Positions 23,890-37,522 of a stretch of 64,000 bases of DNA are shown here, piece by piece. Numbering within the stretch: the first letter of the stretch is position 1; every line of letters begins with the position of its first letter. Position numbers and translations under genes: made by a program. The stretch is from Punctularia strigosozonata HHB-11173 SS5 (lineage: Eukaryota > Basidiomycota > Agaricomycetes > Corticiales > Punctulariaceae): NCBI RefSeq assembly GCF_000264995.1, contig NW_006767443.1:1149241-1213240 (forward strand), read 5' to 3'. The notes beneath the pieces were generated by a model. It saw only the letters and a list, made by a program, of their open reading frames with translations. It was not told the DNA's origin and made no database searches.

Positions 23890-25057
23890 TCAAGTCAGAC
23901 GGCGGGATCGGTGTGCACGGGAATGCGGAGCGGGGAACGGGGGACGTACGAGCACGGTGACCGGCGACGCGTAGCGGTTGGCGAACGCGGTCGAGTCGCC
24001 GCCGGCGTAGAGCGCGCTGCTCTGCGTCCAGAGTGCGGTCGTCGGCTCCGCGCCGTCGGCGTTGATCCAATGCGGGACGAGCCGGCCCGTACTCGAGTCG
24101 TAGCTCCACTGGGGGGGCGATCAAGGAAGAAAGGGAAAGGAGCGCGCGGTGTCAGGGTCGTCGTGCGAGGTTTAAAGAAAGAAACGCGACGGCTTACGAC
24201 GGCCGATTCGGAGTAGCGCGAGATGCCGCTCACGGTGGTGTACGAGTTGCCGACGGTCTGCGGTGCGGATCCGGGGGCGGCTGTCGGGAGGTCAGGGCAC
24301 GGTCGCGACGGGCGTGGCGGGCGGAGGGATGCTTACTCTCTGCGGTGCCGGTGATGTAGAGGTAGCTGCGACGCGGCGTGAGCGGAGAGTAGGAGAAACG
24401 TACGCCGCTGTGCTTACTTGTAGGACCCCGAGGCTATCCTGGGCGTGGTGGAATCTCGGCCTTGGACCAAGCCGAGGAGGGTGTAGGTGGACAAGCCGGA
24501 TTGCTGTTCGATACAGGGGGGTGTTATACATGGCATGTGTCGCGGGAGGCGGTTCCGACTTACCCCGATGTAGATGTTGAGCCGGGATGCGGAGGTGGCG
24601 CCGACGGGCATGTAGAAGGTGACGGGCATGGCGGAGGCGATCGGTGCCTCGTATTTGGTCAGGTCGCCGTTGAGCGCGTTCTTGGAGATGTAGCCGAGGG
24701 TGGTGCCGTCCGAAGCCTTGTCGACGCGGATGTAGCCGCTGTAGGTCACCGAGGGCGTCGGCGAGGACGCGGAGCGGGCGACGGGGGTACCGCGTCGGTC
24801 TGAGGGTGGCGGGGTGTGAGTGGGTATCGACGAGCGCAGGACAGTCAACACGTACGGGGCGGGTTGAGGGGAAGGCCGCGGGAGAGACGTTGGGCGTTGG
24901 TGAGGCGCTCGGTCGAGCGGACTGTTGGGCTGGGGGCGACGGAGCGGGGGAAGGCGAGCTCGCAGGACAGCTCCGTGGAGCAGACGGGCTCAGAGGGAGC
25001 CGCGACGGCGACGCCGGCAAGGAGCAGAACGAATGAGACGATGCCGGAGGCGCGCAT
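23890..25057 (-). CDS. Secreted protein of the basidiomycete LTNAQR family, function unknown
   Basis: The start at 25057 gives a clear signal peptide (MRASGIVSFVLLLAGVAVAA). A conserved block LTNAQRLSRGLPLNPP follows before the first intron. Later exons encode SVTYSGYIRVDKASDGTTLG, NIYIG, YTLLGLVQGRDSTTP, a very short exon (YLYITGTAE), then YTTVSGISRYSESAV and WSYDSSTGRLVPHWINADG. The last blocks resemble a beta-rich domain I remember from many uncharacterised mushroom secreted proteins. The stop is at 23890-23892 and the tail after ASPVTVL is basic and less conserved. About six exons. No enzymatic motif is seen. The assignment to a widespread family is from memory of its pattern. Confidence 0.68.
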
Positions 25058-26022
25058 GGTTTCTCAGTCAGGGAAATGAGTGAAAAGGGCCCGGGCTAGC
25101 AAAATGGGAGGGGAAGCGTGAAGACCACAGCGATACGGAAGGGTGCGCTCCTCCGTGCGCGTATTTGAGGCGCGCGCGGCGCGTTCGAGGTACCGATGGT
25201 CTATCTTGAAGCTGTTGAAGATGCGCGCGCGCCCCGGGCGATCGGGAAGTCTAGACACCTGGATCCACAGAGAGTCCGTTGGAGATGAATGGTCCTAATT
25301 GCTGGATATACATCTCCATACGGGTTCGTACAAGAGACTATACCGTGCGTGCACCATAAGTACACCGAGTGCTGCGTTAGAGAGTTAGCTGGTCGAAACC
25401 GGCGCAGCCGCAAAGAGATCAGTTGCAGACGGTGGTCGTGGAGGTGACCTCCACGACCAAGGTCGGAAGGCGCGCGTCGGCAAGGCACAAGGGCATGGTG
25501 GGAACCAATCCCGACGTGATCGACGCCAAGTGGGTGCCTCGACATCCGGTGTTTGGCAGCGCCGACGACAAGACGCCCGCGCCGTGCCTGACTTGCGGCC
25601 CACGAAGATCTCAGCGGACGTCGGTGGACGATCTAAGTATCTTCTACGCCGGTTCTCAAAGGCTCGATCTCCTCGGTTCTGTCGAATCTCCCGTGAGCGT
25701 CCTGTTGGAAACAGACGTACGCATAAAACGGAGTGTCTCCACGCGCGTAAACGGATGAATCGCAAGGACCTAACAGAATCGATATCTAGGCCAAGCATGC
25801 ACGACATCTCCTCGAAGGACCCGACTTCATCGTGGGCGCTTGTATGTCTTTCTCATGGCGTCATCGGTACGGCGGTACAGTAGCGCGTAGCAACTTCGAG
25901 TCGTTCGCCGTCGGGCACTGCACACCGCTCACCGATCCACGCCCGTGGAGCTCGCTTATAAGCTGTGCTAGACTCAATCTCTCACCGTCGCATCCACCCA
26001 TACTCATTCCTGTACCTCCGTG
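25058..26022. other. Intergenic between divergent genes
   Basis: About 960 bases. Overlapping open frames on both strands near 25.4-25.8 kb show no known domain and no splicing support. It should hold both promoters. Confidence 0.45.
25955..25962 (+). promoter_or_regulatory. TATA-like box of the WW-domain gene
   Basis: The sequence cttataag lies 61 bases before the ATG at 26023. The leader between them is pyrimidine-rich, as in many fungal promoters. Confidence 0.35.
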
Positions 26023-26343
26023 ATGACACTGGACTCCCAACACCTTCCCTCGACCCCCGACAACGCCAGCATCACCGCGAGCAACACAGTAGTCTCCGGG
26101 ACAGACAATCCCGCGAGCACGCGTTCCTCCTGGCTCAAGTCGCCTGAGAACGAACCGGGGCCTGACTACACCACCTGGGAGGACCTCGCGGGCCCGCTCC
26201 CGGAGTGGTGGGAGAAACGGCTGACCAAGGCCGGCAGGGTCTACTTCGTCGACCACAAGAACCAGATCACGACCTGGGACGACCCGCGCGCCATGAGGAT
26301 CGCGGAGGGGCAGAGGGCGAGGAGTAAGAGCCACGAGATGTGA
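26023..26343 (+). CDS. Small single-WW-domain protein
   Basis: An intronless 106-residue protein. Residues around 58-92 form a WW domain of the Nedd4/Rsp5 type ([20 protein letters not shown] then NQITTWDDP), with both signature tryptophans, the proline after the second and the central aromatic YF. WW domains bind proline-rich PPxY-type ligands. The N-terminal half is Ser/Thr-rich and probably disordered; the C-terminus is basic. No catalytic domain is attached, so I infer an adaptor. The start at 26023 is the first ATG after the leader. Confidence 0.75.
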   Translation: MTLDSQHLPSTPDNASITASNTVVSGTDNPASTRSSWLKSPENEPGPDYTTWEDLAGPLPEWWEKRLTKAGRVYFVDHKNQITTWDDPRAMRIAEGQRARSKSHEM

Positions 26344-26773
26344 GGGGGTGGGGGGCGTTTTCAAGTTCGCTGCTTTGTGAGTTGATGCAACTGGAGACGA
26401 GCCCATGGATCGTGATCGTTCACTCTCTCTCCCTCTCTCTCTCGTAGCTCTTCTCTTCTTCAGGTAGCCGGGAAACTGCATTTGGACACGTATAGCTATT
26501 CGAATCCGGACCAGATACGTGTACCATATAATGACGACAATCCGGACTCGGACATGGCTGGGAATACAAGCATAACTCCTCGAGGAACCTGATGGCTGCC
26601 GTATGATCCGCTTCCAAAGCGCCATGACCTTTCTGCATGCAAACCGGAAAATAACCTTGAGCTCACCGAACTCCCTGAGGGGGGTGAAAGCTCGGTACAC
26701 CATGATGTACTCACATGGTCGTCTCCAGTCTGCTGACTGTATGAGAGGCTCGCACGGGAAGCAAGCGTGTTGT
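26344..26773. other. Intergenic with CT microsatellite
   Basis: About 430 bases between convergent genes. A (CT)n-rich run lies at about 26,420-26,446. I see no gene; the long minus-strand open frame here is antisense to the WW gene. Confidence 0.4.
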
Positions 26774-27073
26774 CTATCGCATCATGCAGGCCAACACTTT
26801 CTCGATCGTCTTTCCTTCCTTCTCCAGCCTCGCCTTCGCGTCCCAGCTCAGAAGCCCGTGAAGCTCTGGCCGCGACGTCGGGGCCAGCTCTGAACGAAAC
26901 GCGGATAAAGCCTCGACGACGTGCGCCGCTTCGATTCGCAAGCGACTGGGACTGCTGAAGTGTTGCTAGCGCCACGCGGGCATGCATGAAGATCATCCTC
27001 CAGAACGCCGACGCACACCCTGCACCTCACTATTGTCGGTGACTCGCGGACGTTTGACAGGTAACTGCGCCAT
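26774..27073 (-). CDS. Small two-exon protein of unknown function
   Basis: Exon 1 (27073-27026) encodes MAQLPVKRPRVTDNSE. A 60-nt intron (27025-26966, gtgcag..ctag) joins in phase to exon 2 (26965-26774), which encodes QHFSSPSRLRIEAAHVVEAL and, farther on, LLSWDAKARLEKEGKTIEK before TAG. The product is about 79 residues, with a basic KRPR start and amphipathic helices. Correct phase, good splice sites and helical composition support it. I do not recognise the family. Its exons are short, so open-frame scans would miss it. Confidence 0.5.
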
Positions 27074-27736
27074 GCGCTCGCCATGACATAGAAAAAGTGA
27101 TGGATACAGAAAGTGAAAAGAGTGACGGATGACTCGATTGTGAAACTCGTTGCCGGTATGGTACGCCCTGAACAAAATTTTTACTGTAGTCGCAGTGCAT
27201 TTATCCTGGTCATCACAGCCATGTCATCCACCGTGCCTGGCATGACTCTTTACTGCCGCGTATAAGTGAGCATACGGCTTCAAGCTACCTCGGACTCGGA
27301 CTCCGGCGCTCGATGGTGTGCTGCAAGCAGAGTTTACACCACCATGACAGCTGTGGCACGCGCATCATGCTTGGATTGACTGTACCAATCGTGAGCATGC
27401 GGCTTCAAGCTACCGACTCCAGCGCTCGATGGTGTGCTGCAAGCAAAGTTTACGCCACCATCACAGATGTGGCGCGCCCAGCATGCTTGGATTGGCTGTA
27501 CCAATGGCCACGTTCACAGAATAGGATATAACCTGTCAACATTCTGTCAGCCATCGGCTTCCATACCGGGCGCACTACATGATATTACCTGCGGGCCGGG
27601 GGCAAAATGGAGTGTTCGCTAGGTATGACACCCATAAGCCCTTGCTGTTCGTCAGCCTCGTGGGAGGTCTTGTTCACGACTACATATACAGAGTCAGCGC
27701 ATCAAGACCGTGTCACATCCTGCTGAGATCCGAGAC
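27074..27736. other. Upstream region of UGT1 with a tandem repeat
   Basis: No gene. It contains the two-unit direct repeat listed separately and should act as the UGT1 promoter. Confidence 0.45.
27266..27506. repeat. Two-unit tandem direct repeat, about 120 bp per unit
   Basis: Unit 1 (27266-27390) and unit 2 (27391-27506) both start gtgagcat.cggcttcaagc and end near ggctgtaccaat. They share roughly 85-90 % of bases. Unit 1 has about 12 extra bases (a ctcggactcgga-like duplication). The pair lies 230-470 bases before the UGT1 start. Confidence 0.8.
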
Positions 27737-29940
27737 ATGGCTCAAGACTCGCATAATCAAGGACATCTCCTCATTCATCCCTTTGGCGGTTGGGGTAGGT
27801 TCATTCGAAATTTCTGCTGCTGAGCAGGTGATAATCAGATTTTAAAGGCCATATCAAGCCTCAGTGCAACTTTGCGGCGCGCATTGCAAAAGCCAAGAAT
27901 ACGGGGGTCACTTTCCTCATATCGCCAACTTACTACAACAAGACTCAGCAGGAGCTCTCGCGCCACTTTGAGAGCGGGGACGAACGATCCAAGCTTATCA
28001 GGTCGCTGCCGTTGCCGCATGGGTTTATACTAACAGTGGCGCTGATCATACATCTCTTCCCAGACTTATCGGCCTCAGAGAGGACGTTACAGTGTCAAGC
28101 ATCGAGAGAGGAGACCCCGTATTTGCGGAGGTGTACACGTCTATTGTGGAGACGGGCTCCCTGACGTGTTCCGTCTCGAAGACGGTATTTGACGGTCTGT
28201 CTCAGCCAGATACCGCTATCGTCGACGTAAGTGACGTGGTTCCTTCTCTGGATGAGTTACACCTCACAGTTGGCCATCGTTCCCAGTTTTACGGTTACGG
28301 TCCGCTTCAAGTAATTCGTAGTGCGAGTCGTACACCGGTGAAAGTCCTCGTTTGGAATGGCGGGGCTCTGTCATTCATACTCCGAGTGTTTGGTCCGATA
28401 ACCGAGAAAGGGATTGATCATTGGCAGGAGATGGTCGGAACAAAGGCCGCAGTAACCGGGATGGATTTTGTCGAGGCCGCAAACGACGTGAATCATTTTA
28501 TTTTCTCATTGAGAAGTGATTAACTCCCCATCCAGATCCTGACGGGAGACCATGGGACTATCGTTGAAGTTCCCGGAATGCCAAAGATGTATGACTGGGA
28601 GTTTTTCCCTCAGCCGGTATGCAATGCTCTACATGCATATTCGTCCGTGCTCATGCTGATATGGTCTTTCCTGTAGTTACCACCTTATCCAATGGGGCTT
28701 GTAGCTATTCAGATGTATCAGTGAGTTCTAGGATTGCTTCAATTACCACAACTGATGCACCGATTGTATCTTAGACTGCTGCGCGCATGCGATGGTGGGT
28801 TACATAATCAACGAGACGGCAGTTACTAAACAGCCGTGGATGAAGGTGTTATACATATCACAGCAGAAGAATACGAACCCGTATACGCCGCTGCCTTCGA
28901 TAAGTGGTTGGGGCCAGAACGAAAAAGCTATGTTCTTGGACCTTTGCTCGCGGATTCCAAGGGCGAAGCAGCTAAAGCCGGCGAACTGGTTCAATCCGCT
29001 AAAGCGAAGGAAATTCAAGAGTTTCTGAACAAGAACCTGGACACTCATGGTGTCAGGTCCGTCCTCTATGTGAGTTAGATTCCACGCTGATGTACAACTC
29101 GTACTTACTAACAACTCAGGTTTCATTCGGATCGACATCGTGGCCCGCCGAACCTGAGAAATTATGGGCTTTCCTGGACGTTGCCATGGAGCTCAATATC
29201 CCCTTTGTACGTGGAATGGTGAATTATTGACCCACAAACAGAGTAATCGATCCCTTCAGATCCTGAGTCATAACTCTCCTCAAGCCGTGATTCCACCCGA
29301 CTTCGTTACAAAGGCCGAGACTTCCGGGTTGGGCATTCTCTCAAAATGGTCGCCACAGCAAGTTATCTTAGACCATGAGGTTGGACTTGATAATCCTCGA
29401 TTTCCTTCCTCTCAATCTCATTCTCATGCTTACATAGGCTACCGGATGGTTCCTGTCTCATTGCGGGCACAATTCGTGTTTGGAGTCGCGTGAGTCTTAG
29501 ACGTGTGCGATCTTGCAACCAATGCTCATGGATAGCACTTACAGTGAGCTCTGGTGTTCCCATGTGCGGAGATCCCCTTTCAGTCGTCACTGGTGGATGC
29601 TGACATACGATCCAGAATCGGGTGGCCGTATGCGATCGACCATGTAACAGGCGCGGTGCATGTCAGCACCGTGCTCAACGTTGGATATGAGCTCCTCGAA
29701 GTGCGAAGCGGGACGATGGGCCTTAAAACCGTATACCGAACCGGCATTGCACCAGAAGGCACTGTGGACGCCGTCAGACGCGAGGCAAGAGAAGTCTTGC
29801 AGCTCGCGAAAGGACGCGATGGCGAGGCCAAGAGGCAGAATGCTCTGAAGCTCAAGGCGAAGCTGGCTGAAGCTTGGACGGAACACGGGCCCGCTTTCAA
29901 GGCATTCCAGCAACTTCTCGCTGATCTGAGTGCAGCTTGA
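27737..29940 (+). CDS. UDP-glycosyltransferase 1 (GT1 family)
   Basis: The start at 27737 reads MAQDSHNQGHLLIHPFGGWG and splices to HIKPQCNFAARIAKAKN, the usual N-terminal HxxP acceptor-binding loop of GT1 enzymes. The donor-binding region follows: VLYVSFGSTSWP, ILSKWSPQQVILDHEATGWF, LSHCGHNSCLESLSSGVP and IIGWPYAIDH, assembled across four introns. This is the fungal form of the PSPG box (W.PQ..IL.H...G.F..HCG.NS..E....GVP). About 11 introns, all phase-consistent; the product is about 500 residues, without a signal peptide or membrane helix. Expected reaction: transfer of a sugar from a UDP-sugar to a small lipophilic acceptor. UGT2 at 45,889-48,096 is an inverted paralogue. Confidence 0.85.
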
Positions 29941-30201
29941 TGTCAGGTCTAGTCAACGGCTTTAGACAAATTTTAACGTTAGTAGACAGCGTCAGAAGAA
30001 TCCGAGCTAGGACTTCGTTGTGAAGATATATCTGTATACACGTACTAGAGCTGTTCGTTCAAATGTGTGCTACGCGGAACTCTAGTTATCTTCGACACGC
30101 GTACCAAGGTCGCGATATACTAGATTTATTATCCGCCTCTACTTCTTGATCAAAAGGCAACGAATGATAGAACTTGAAAATCAAGGTCACCAAGACGCAG
30201 T

Positions 30202-31676
30202 TCACGATCTGCAAGAACGAGCGTCGGTTGCACGAAGAATGTCGATATAGTGGATAACCTTTCTTCTAGAGCCACCAGATGTGCAGTCAAGGAGCGGTGT
30301 TACGAGCTGTAGGGCAACGCTGGCATGAGCGGTACCTGGCGCAATTGTCAACCTCAACATGTCGATACCAACGAAGCAACGCCGGAGCTTCTTACTATAC
30401 ATTGCCGCTTTGCCAATGAATAGACCGGGTAAAGCCGAGGAAGCCTCACAAGGTTGCATCAGTCGAACTCCGGCATCGCGAAAGATGGTCTCCAGGCTTC
30501 TGAAATCCAGGGCAATGGTTGTGACAACCATCCGCACACTGAGATGTTCATAGCTCAGGAGAGCGTTCAGTTGTGCCGCTGCGGCGATACTTGCATGGAG
30601 TATGCCATCTGACTGCATGAGTGGTTCCAGGCGCAGCTCCACGTCGGATAGCCCAGATTCTTCGACGAACTGGAGGGCGTGTTCAAGCCAAACGGCAGCT
30701 CCTTGATAAAGCCTTGGTTCAGTATCAATCTGCAATTCGCGCAGCGCCAGGAGCTGCCTCAGAGTAGGGATCAACTCTAATATGCACTTCAGTGCGAGCC
30801 TGCGAGACGAAAAATGGAAACATACGGCACAGATCGCAGTCGAAGACGAACCCAACTCGAAGACGACGAATACTAGTTGAATGGCTGTAAGCCAGCTGCT
30901 TCAAAAGCGGTAGATCTGCGTGCTCGGCTCTTCCGACTAAATCAAAGGAGATCTCCTGGAGACTTTGAGGAATCAGAGCGGCGATGAGCCAGTAGTATAT
31001 CGATTTAGGGTCGAGTCCGCTCCGTCCCATGGTCAACTTTTTGATATTTAAAGTCGGCCGAATCAAGGAAGGATCGGTCAGTGACCCCTTGGAACCTTCA
31101 ATTGATAAACTCGATAACCGGGGTGTAGAGGCGAGGATATCGTGGAAACAATTGATAGGGTGGAAGGCATAATGGTGCAAGACAACGTGTTGCAGGTTCT
31201 CGTGAGATCTAAACGAGTCGAGAACGTGACGAGGAACTTGTTGTAGGGGATTCGCGTGTTGGCCGATGAACGAGAGGGTCGTTAAATGAGGCATGACCTT
31301 CAAAAACGTCGAAAGGGACTGGATGGCCCACATTTTCCAGGGTGGCGAGTTATAGAGCTCGAGCCTTCGAACATGCTGTCCGATAGCGCTCGCACCATCA
31401 CCTAACACGAGAAATCGTTCGCATTTGCGAGCTCCGGATATTCGGAGGCGATAAAACATATGAGAGCGAGCACGATGGGAAGTCCATTTGCAGACCAGAC
31501 TCCAGGTTCGACGCTCCCTCTGTTCTCCCAAGTCGATTATGAACTCAACAAGTTCTAGCGGCAAGCTCACTGAAACGAGGATATAAGATATATAGGCATC
31601 AGTGACTTAAAGAGGTGTACTAACGTTCACCGTATTGAACGTCACAGCCGTCCGGCGAGCGCGACAGAGGTGTCAT
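30202..31676 (-). CDS. F-box/LRR-like protein 3
   Basis: Exon 1 (ATG 31676, MTPLSRSPDGCDVQY) splices through a gtgaac..ttcag intron to VSLPLELVEFIIDLGEQ and TWSLVCKWTSHRARSHMF, the F-box block of this local family. Leucine-rich repeats follow (LTTLSFIGQH, LQHVVLHHYAFH, RLSSLSIEGSKG, LQEISFDLVG). A second intron lies near 30,810-30,870; the best option is a 52-nt intron with donor gttcgt giving RRLRVG then LALKCILEL. The C-terminal part continues to 30,202. It is closest to the F-box gene at 37,523 and is tail-to-tail with UGT1, 261 bases away. Confidence 0.75.
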
Positions 31677-32291
31677 GGAGTTGGGTGCACGAGGACGAGA
31701 GCGTACTGCCGGAGTGCTCCTCTTCAAGTACCAAACTGCGGGACCAGCGTGCCGGTTCTTAATGGGCGGCGGGCAAATATCAGAAACTCGTTTACCAAGT
31801 TGGGCTTGTAGCTCTGTCAGATCGGCTTCGTCCTAAGTAATGACTGTCAGCGATCGCCGCAATATCAACACGCATGGCGCTTCTTAACCAATGGAGGTAG
31901 AGCCGGGCACATACATGATTTGAAACGCATTCGAGATTCTGACCTGACCCGAGCCTAGCGGAAGAATGGAAACCGGAAATGTGCGATAGCAAATGAGCGG
32001 ATGATCGACTTCGAGCACACATCGTAATCCAAGAATGATACCCAGAAAGGAATTGGAGATCGCGAGGCCGGTTGTTCACGACGGCGTTTGTGGATTTGAA
32101 CCGCTGCATTGGAGAGATGGGACTATCATCACGGGAGTATCAACACCCACAGGCATCATGTGGGGTCACGGCGTCTAACCTTCAGAATTCGAGAATCTCG
32201 CAATAAAGATACACGTGTATGAATACAGAGTGAGATATAGAGTACATACTAGGGAAGCGTGATAAGTCGACTCGCGTCTACGAACTTGCGA
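31677..32291. other. Intergenic
   Basis: About 615 bases between two minus-strand genes. It should hold the F-box gene's promoter and the 3' end of the J-protein gene. No gene or repeat is seen. Confidence 0.45.
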
Positions 32292-33129
32292 TCAGCTTTT
32301 CGGCGCTGCAATATCTGGCTCCATGCACGTTTCCTTCAGCCTCTTGTCTTCGTATTCCATCTCCTTGACTCGCCGGCGAATCTCCCTTCGCCTCTCGAAG
32401 CCGTATTCTCGGGCCTCGCGGCGCGCCTCCGCAAGGTTGGCAGCCGCAGCAAGATGTCGCTTCTCCGTCATTTGCATAGGGTTCCACACAAAGATCGGCC
32501 CAAGGCCAATGACCAGGGACTGTTCTCCAGGGGGTCAGATCGTGCGTCGTCTGGTGATGAAGAGACGCACCACGAGCCCGCCGGCGATGATCACCTTGTC
32601 TTTCCATGCGTCGTCCGCATCCCAGCTCCAGTCCCGTCCACCTCCGTGCCTCGCAGCGAATTCATCGCCCCACTGGTCCTTCCTCTCCGCCCTGTACGTG
32701 CGCTGATAGTACGCCCGCCGCCGCTCCAGTTCTGCAGCCATGTCCGGGGAGCGCCACATGCGGGTGTGCGAGTCGTGCAAGGGTCTACGTCCGCGTAGGA
32801 CGTCATATGCAGACGATATAGATTGGAAGCGGTGATGTCGTTCGGAAGACGGAAGATGACGGCAAGAAGGCGAATCCGGATGGTGAGCGCGGACCAGGTC
32901 GTAGTCTAAGATCGACGTGCGTATGAGCACTGTTTGGGCAGGTAGTATAAAGCCACGTACACCTTTCTTTGATCTCTTTCTGAGACGCTCCCGGGGATAA
33001 GTGAAATATTTGATGAGGTGTGGGGTTCGGATGGCTAGGGTATGGATAAGCAGCCGACGTAGAGGCCGCTCGCGAGCATGATAGCACAATAGCGCTACAG
33101 ACAGCCGAGTTCGTCGCCAGCAACGGCAT
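32292..33129 (-). CDS. Mitochondrial membrane J-domain (DnaJ-like) protein
   Basis: The start at 33129 gives a serine/alanine-rich, weakly basic leader (MPLLATNSAVCSAIVLSCSR) suited to mitochondrial import. A J domain follows: PHQIFHLSPGASQKEIKER spliced (donor gtacgtgg) to YYDLVRAHHPDS, with the HPD motif, then FQSISSAYDVLRG. After a charged stretch, a second intron joins a hydrophobic segment (VIIAGGLV, then SLVIGLGPIFVW), a likely membrane helix. The C-terminus is a charged helix (AEARREAREYGFERRREI) ending at 32,292. About 235 residues. Expected role: stimulating an Hsp70 ATPase at a mitochondrial membrane. It is divergent from RPB7, with 320 bases between the starts. Confidence 0.75.
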
Positions 33130-33449
33130 ACTGTCGCCCTAATCCTTGAAGGTTGCAGTCATGGAGGTTAACGCCAAAGGAGCGATAAGTCAGAACTGAC
33201 GTAATCTAGCCCTACTTTAAGGTTAGAGTCATCGACACTCGCTCCAGCCCATCGACTTGCTTGCTCCCCCTGCCCATGTTCTCTGAAAACGTTTGACGAC
33301 CCAGGCGCCGAGCGTTCGTTGCAGTGCATCCACGGAGGATCCTCGGGCTGACTGGTTACATAGAAGACAGCATCAGCTTGGTTCCAGTCGTACAGGGTCG
33401 CGGTCCTCCAACACTCGGTTGTTCTGCTAGTCGTCGCGCGTCCGGCACC

Positions 33450-34262
33450 ATGTTCTTCATTGTATGTATCGCAACATGAAATGCGAAGAATCCATCTCCT
33501 ATTTGCGGCCTTTACACAGAAAGAACTGGAGCACACGATTCTTCTGCACCCGTCCTACTTCGGCCCGCGAATGCTGCAGTACCTCGAGTCCAAGCTTCAC
33601 GCCGACGTTGAAGGCACTTGCTCCGGAAAATATGGCTATATCATCTCGGTCGTGACGTTGATGGACATCGGGCGAGGGACTATATTGCCGGGGAGCGGCC
33701 AGGCGGAGTTCGTGGCGCGGTATCGTGCTATCGTGTTCAAGCCGTTCAAGGGCGAGGTGGTAGACGGCATCGTCAACAACGTGAACAAGGTGCGACACCC
33801 CACCCCTTTTCGATGCTGGCTGAAGAGAATCAACGTCGACATGACCCGTAGATGGGCTTCTTCTGCGAAGTCGGGCCGGTGACATGTTTCGTGTCGCAGC
33901 AGGTGCGCCCGGCATCGTCGCTCTCGCCAGAGGTTGTTTGACGCCTTCCTTTCAGCTCATCCATCCAGACATGAAGTTCGATCCCAGCTCAAACACACCA
34001 TCTTTCGCGTCAGAAGATCAGGCATGCACTACACTCCCCGCCGTCCGCTGTCTATCCATGCTCAATTGCCCTCTGTTTCACAGGTCATAGAAAAGGGCAC
34101 ACACGTCCGGCTAAAGATCGTCGGTACTCGAGTGGACGCTACCGAAATCGTGAGTCATCGACCCATTGCCCGTTCCAGTGCCCGGGGCCTAAGCTTACCC
34201 TCCCCTGTGTCTAGTTCGCGATCGGAACAATAAAAGAGGATCACCTCGGTGTTATCGATTGA
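33450..34262 (+). CDS. RPB7: RNA polymerase II subunit Rpb7
   Basis: The spliced product is about 170 residues, the size of yeast Rpb7 (171). Exon 1 is only MFFI, then intron gtatgt..cacag. Next come [33 protein letters not shown] and [18 protein letters not shown], then the OB-fold piece [43 protein letters not shown] and [12 protein letters not shown]. Rpb7 pairs with Rpb4 in the stalk of RNA polymerase II and binds emerging RNA. Five introns; the one at 34,022-34,083 has a GC donor (CAG|gcatgc). No damage is seen. Confidence 0.95.
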
Positions 34263-34735
34263 AACTTCGCCCACCGATGTTGCCTGTCTTCACGAACCTA
34301 CTGTATCCCTACCTATTTGCTATTTTGCGCTATGTCGACTGTCGAAAATGTTGCTCAGGACAGTCCCGAAACACGGATCAAGTGGTGAAAATATTGTATG
34401 CTACATTCGCATTGAGACTACGTGGGGTATATACGATATACGCGGACAGTTCGAGAGGTACGACAACGGGAGATAACGACGGAGAGTTGAGGGCGCTGTG
34501 TAGTCTACAACAGGTCCAGACCATGCGAGACAGGAGTGGTATGCAATCATTGCGAATGCGGGGACTATGAAGCAGATGGATAAAGATAAGTGCGTAGACT
34601 CGATGCGGATGCGATATTAGGTGCGTTCTTATGTGCTTGAGACGTGCAGAAAGAATGTCAACGAGATTCGAGTCCGTGTGATGACGAGTCTCTAAAGAGA
34701 CTGAGCGAAACAGGGGGAAGAGGTCCATACCGGCC
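34263..34735. other. Intergenic between convergent RPB7 and GMC genes
   Basis: About 470 bases. The shared 3' region of two convergent genes; no gene or repeat is seen. Confidence 0.45.

Positions 34736-37522
<2,787 letters not shown>

Noticed and set aside
25385-25807. Overlapping open frames on both strands before the WW gene
   Set aside because: Both strands are open because of base composition; no domain, signal peptide or splice support.
25861-26703. Minus-strand open frame of 280 codons over the WW gene
   Set aside because: Antisense to the WW domain, crosses a CT microsatellite and shows no motif.
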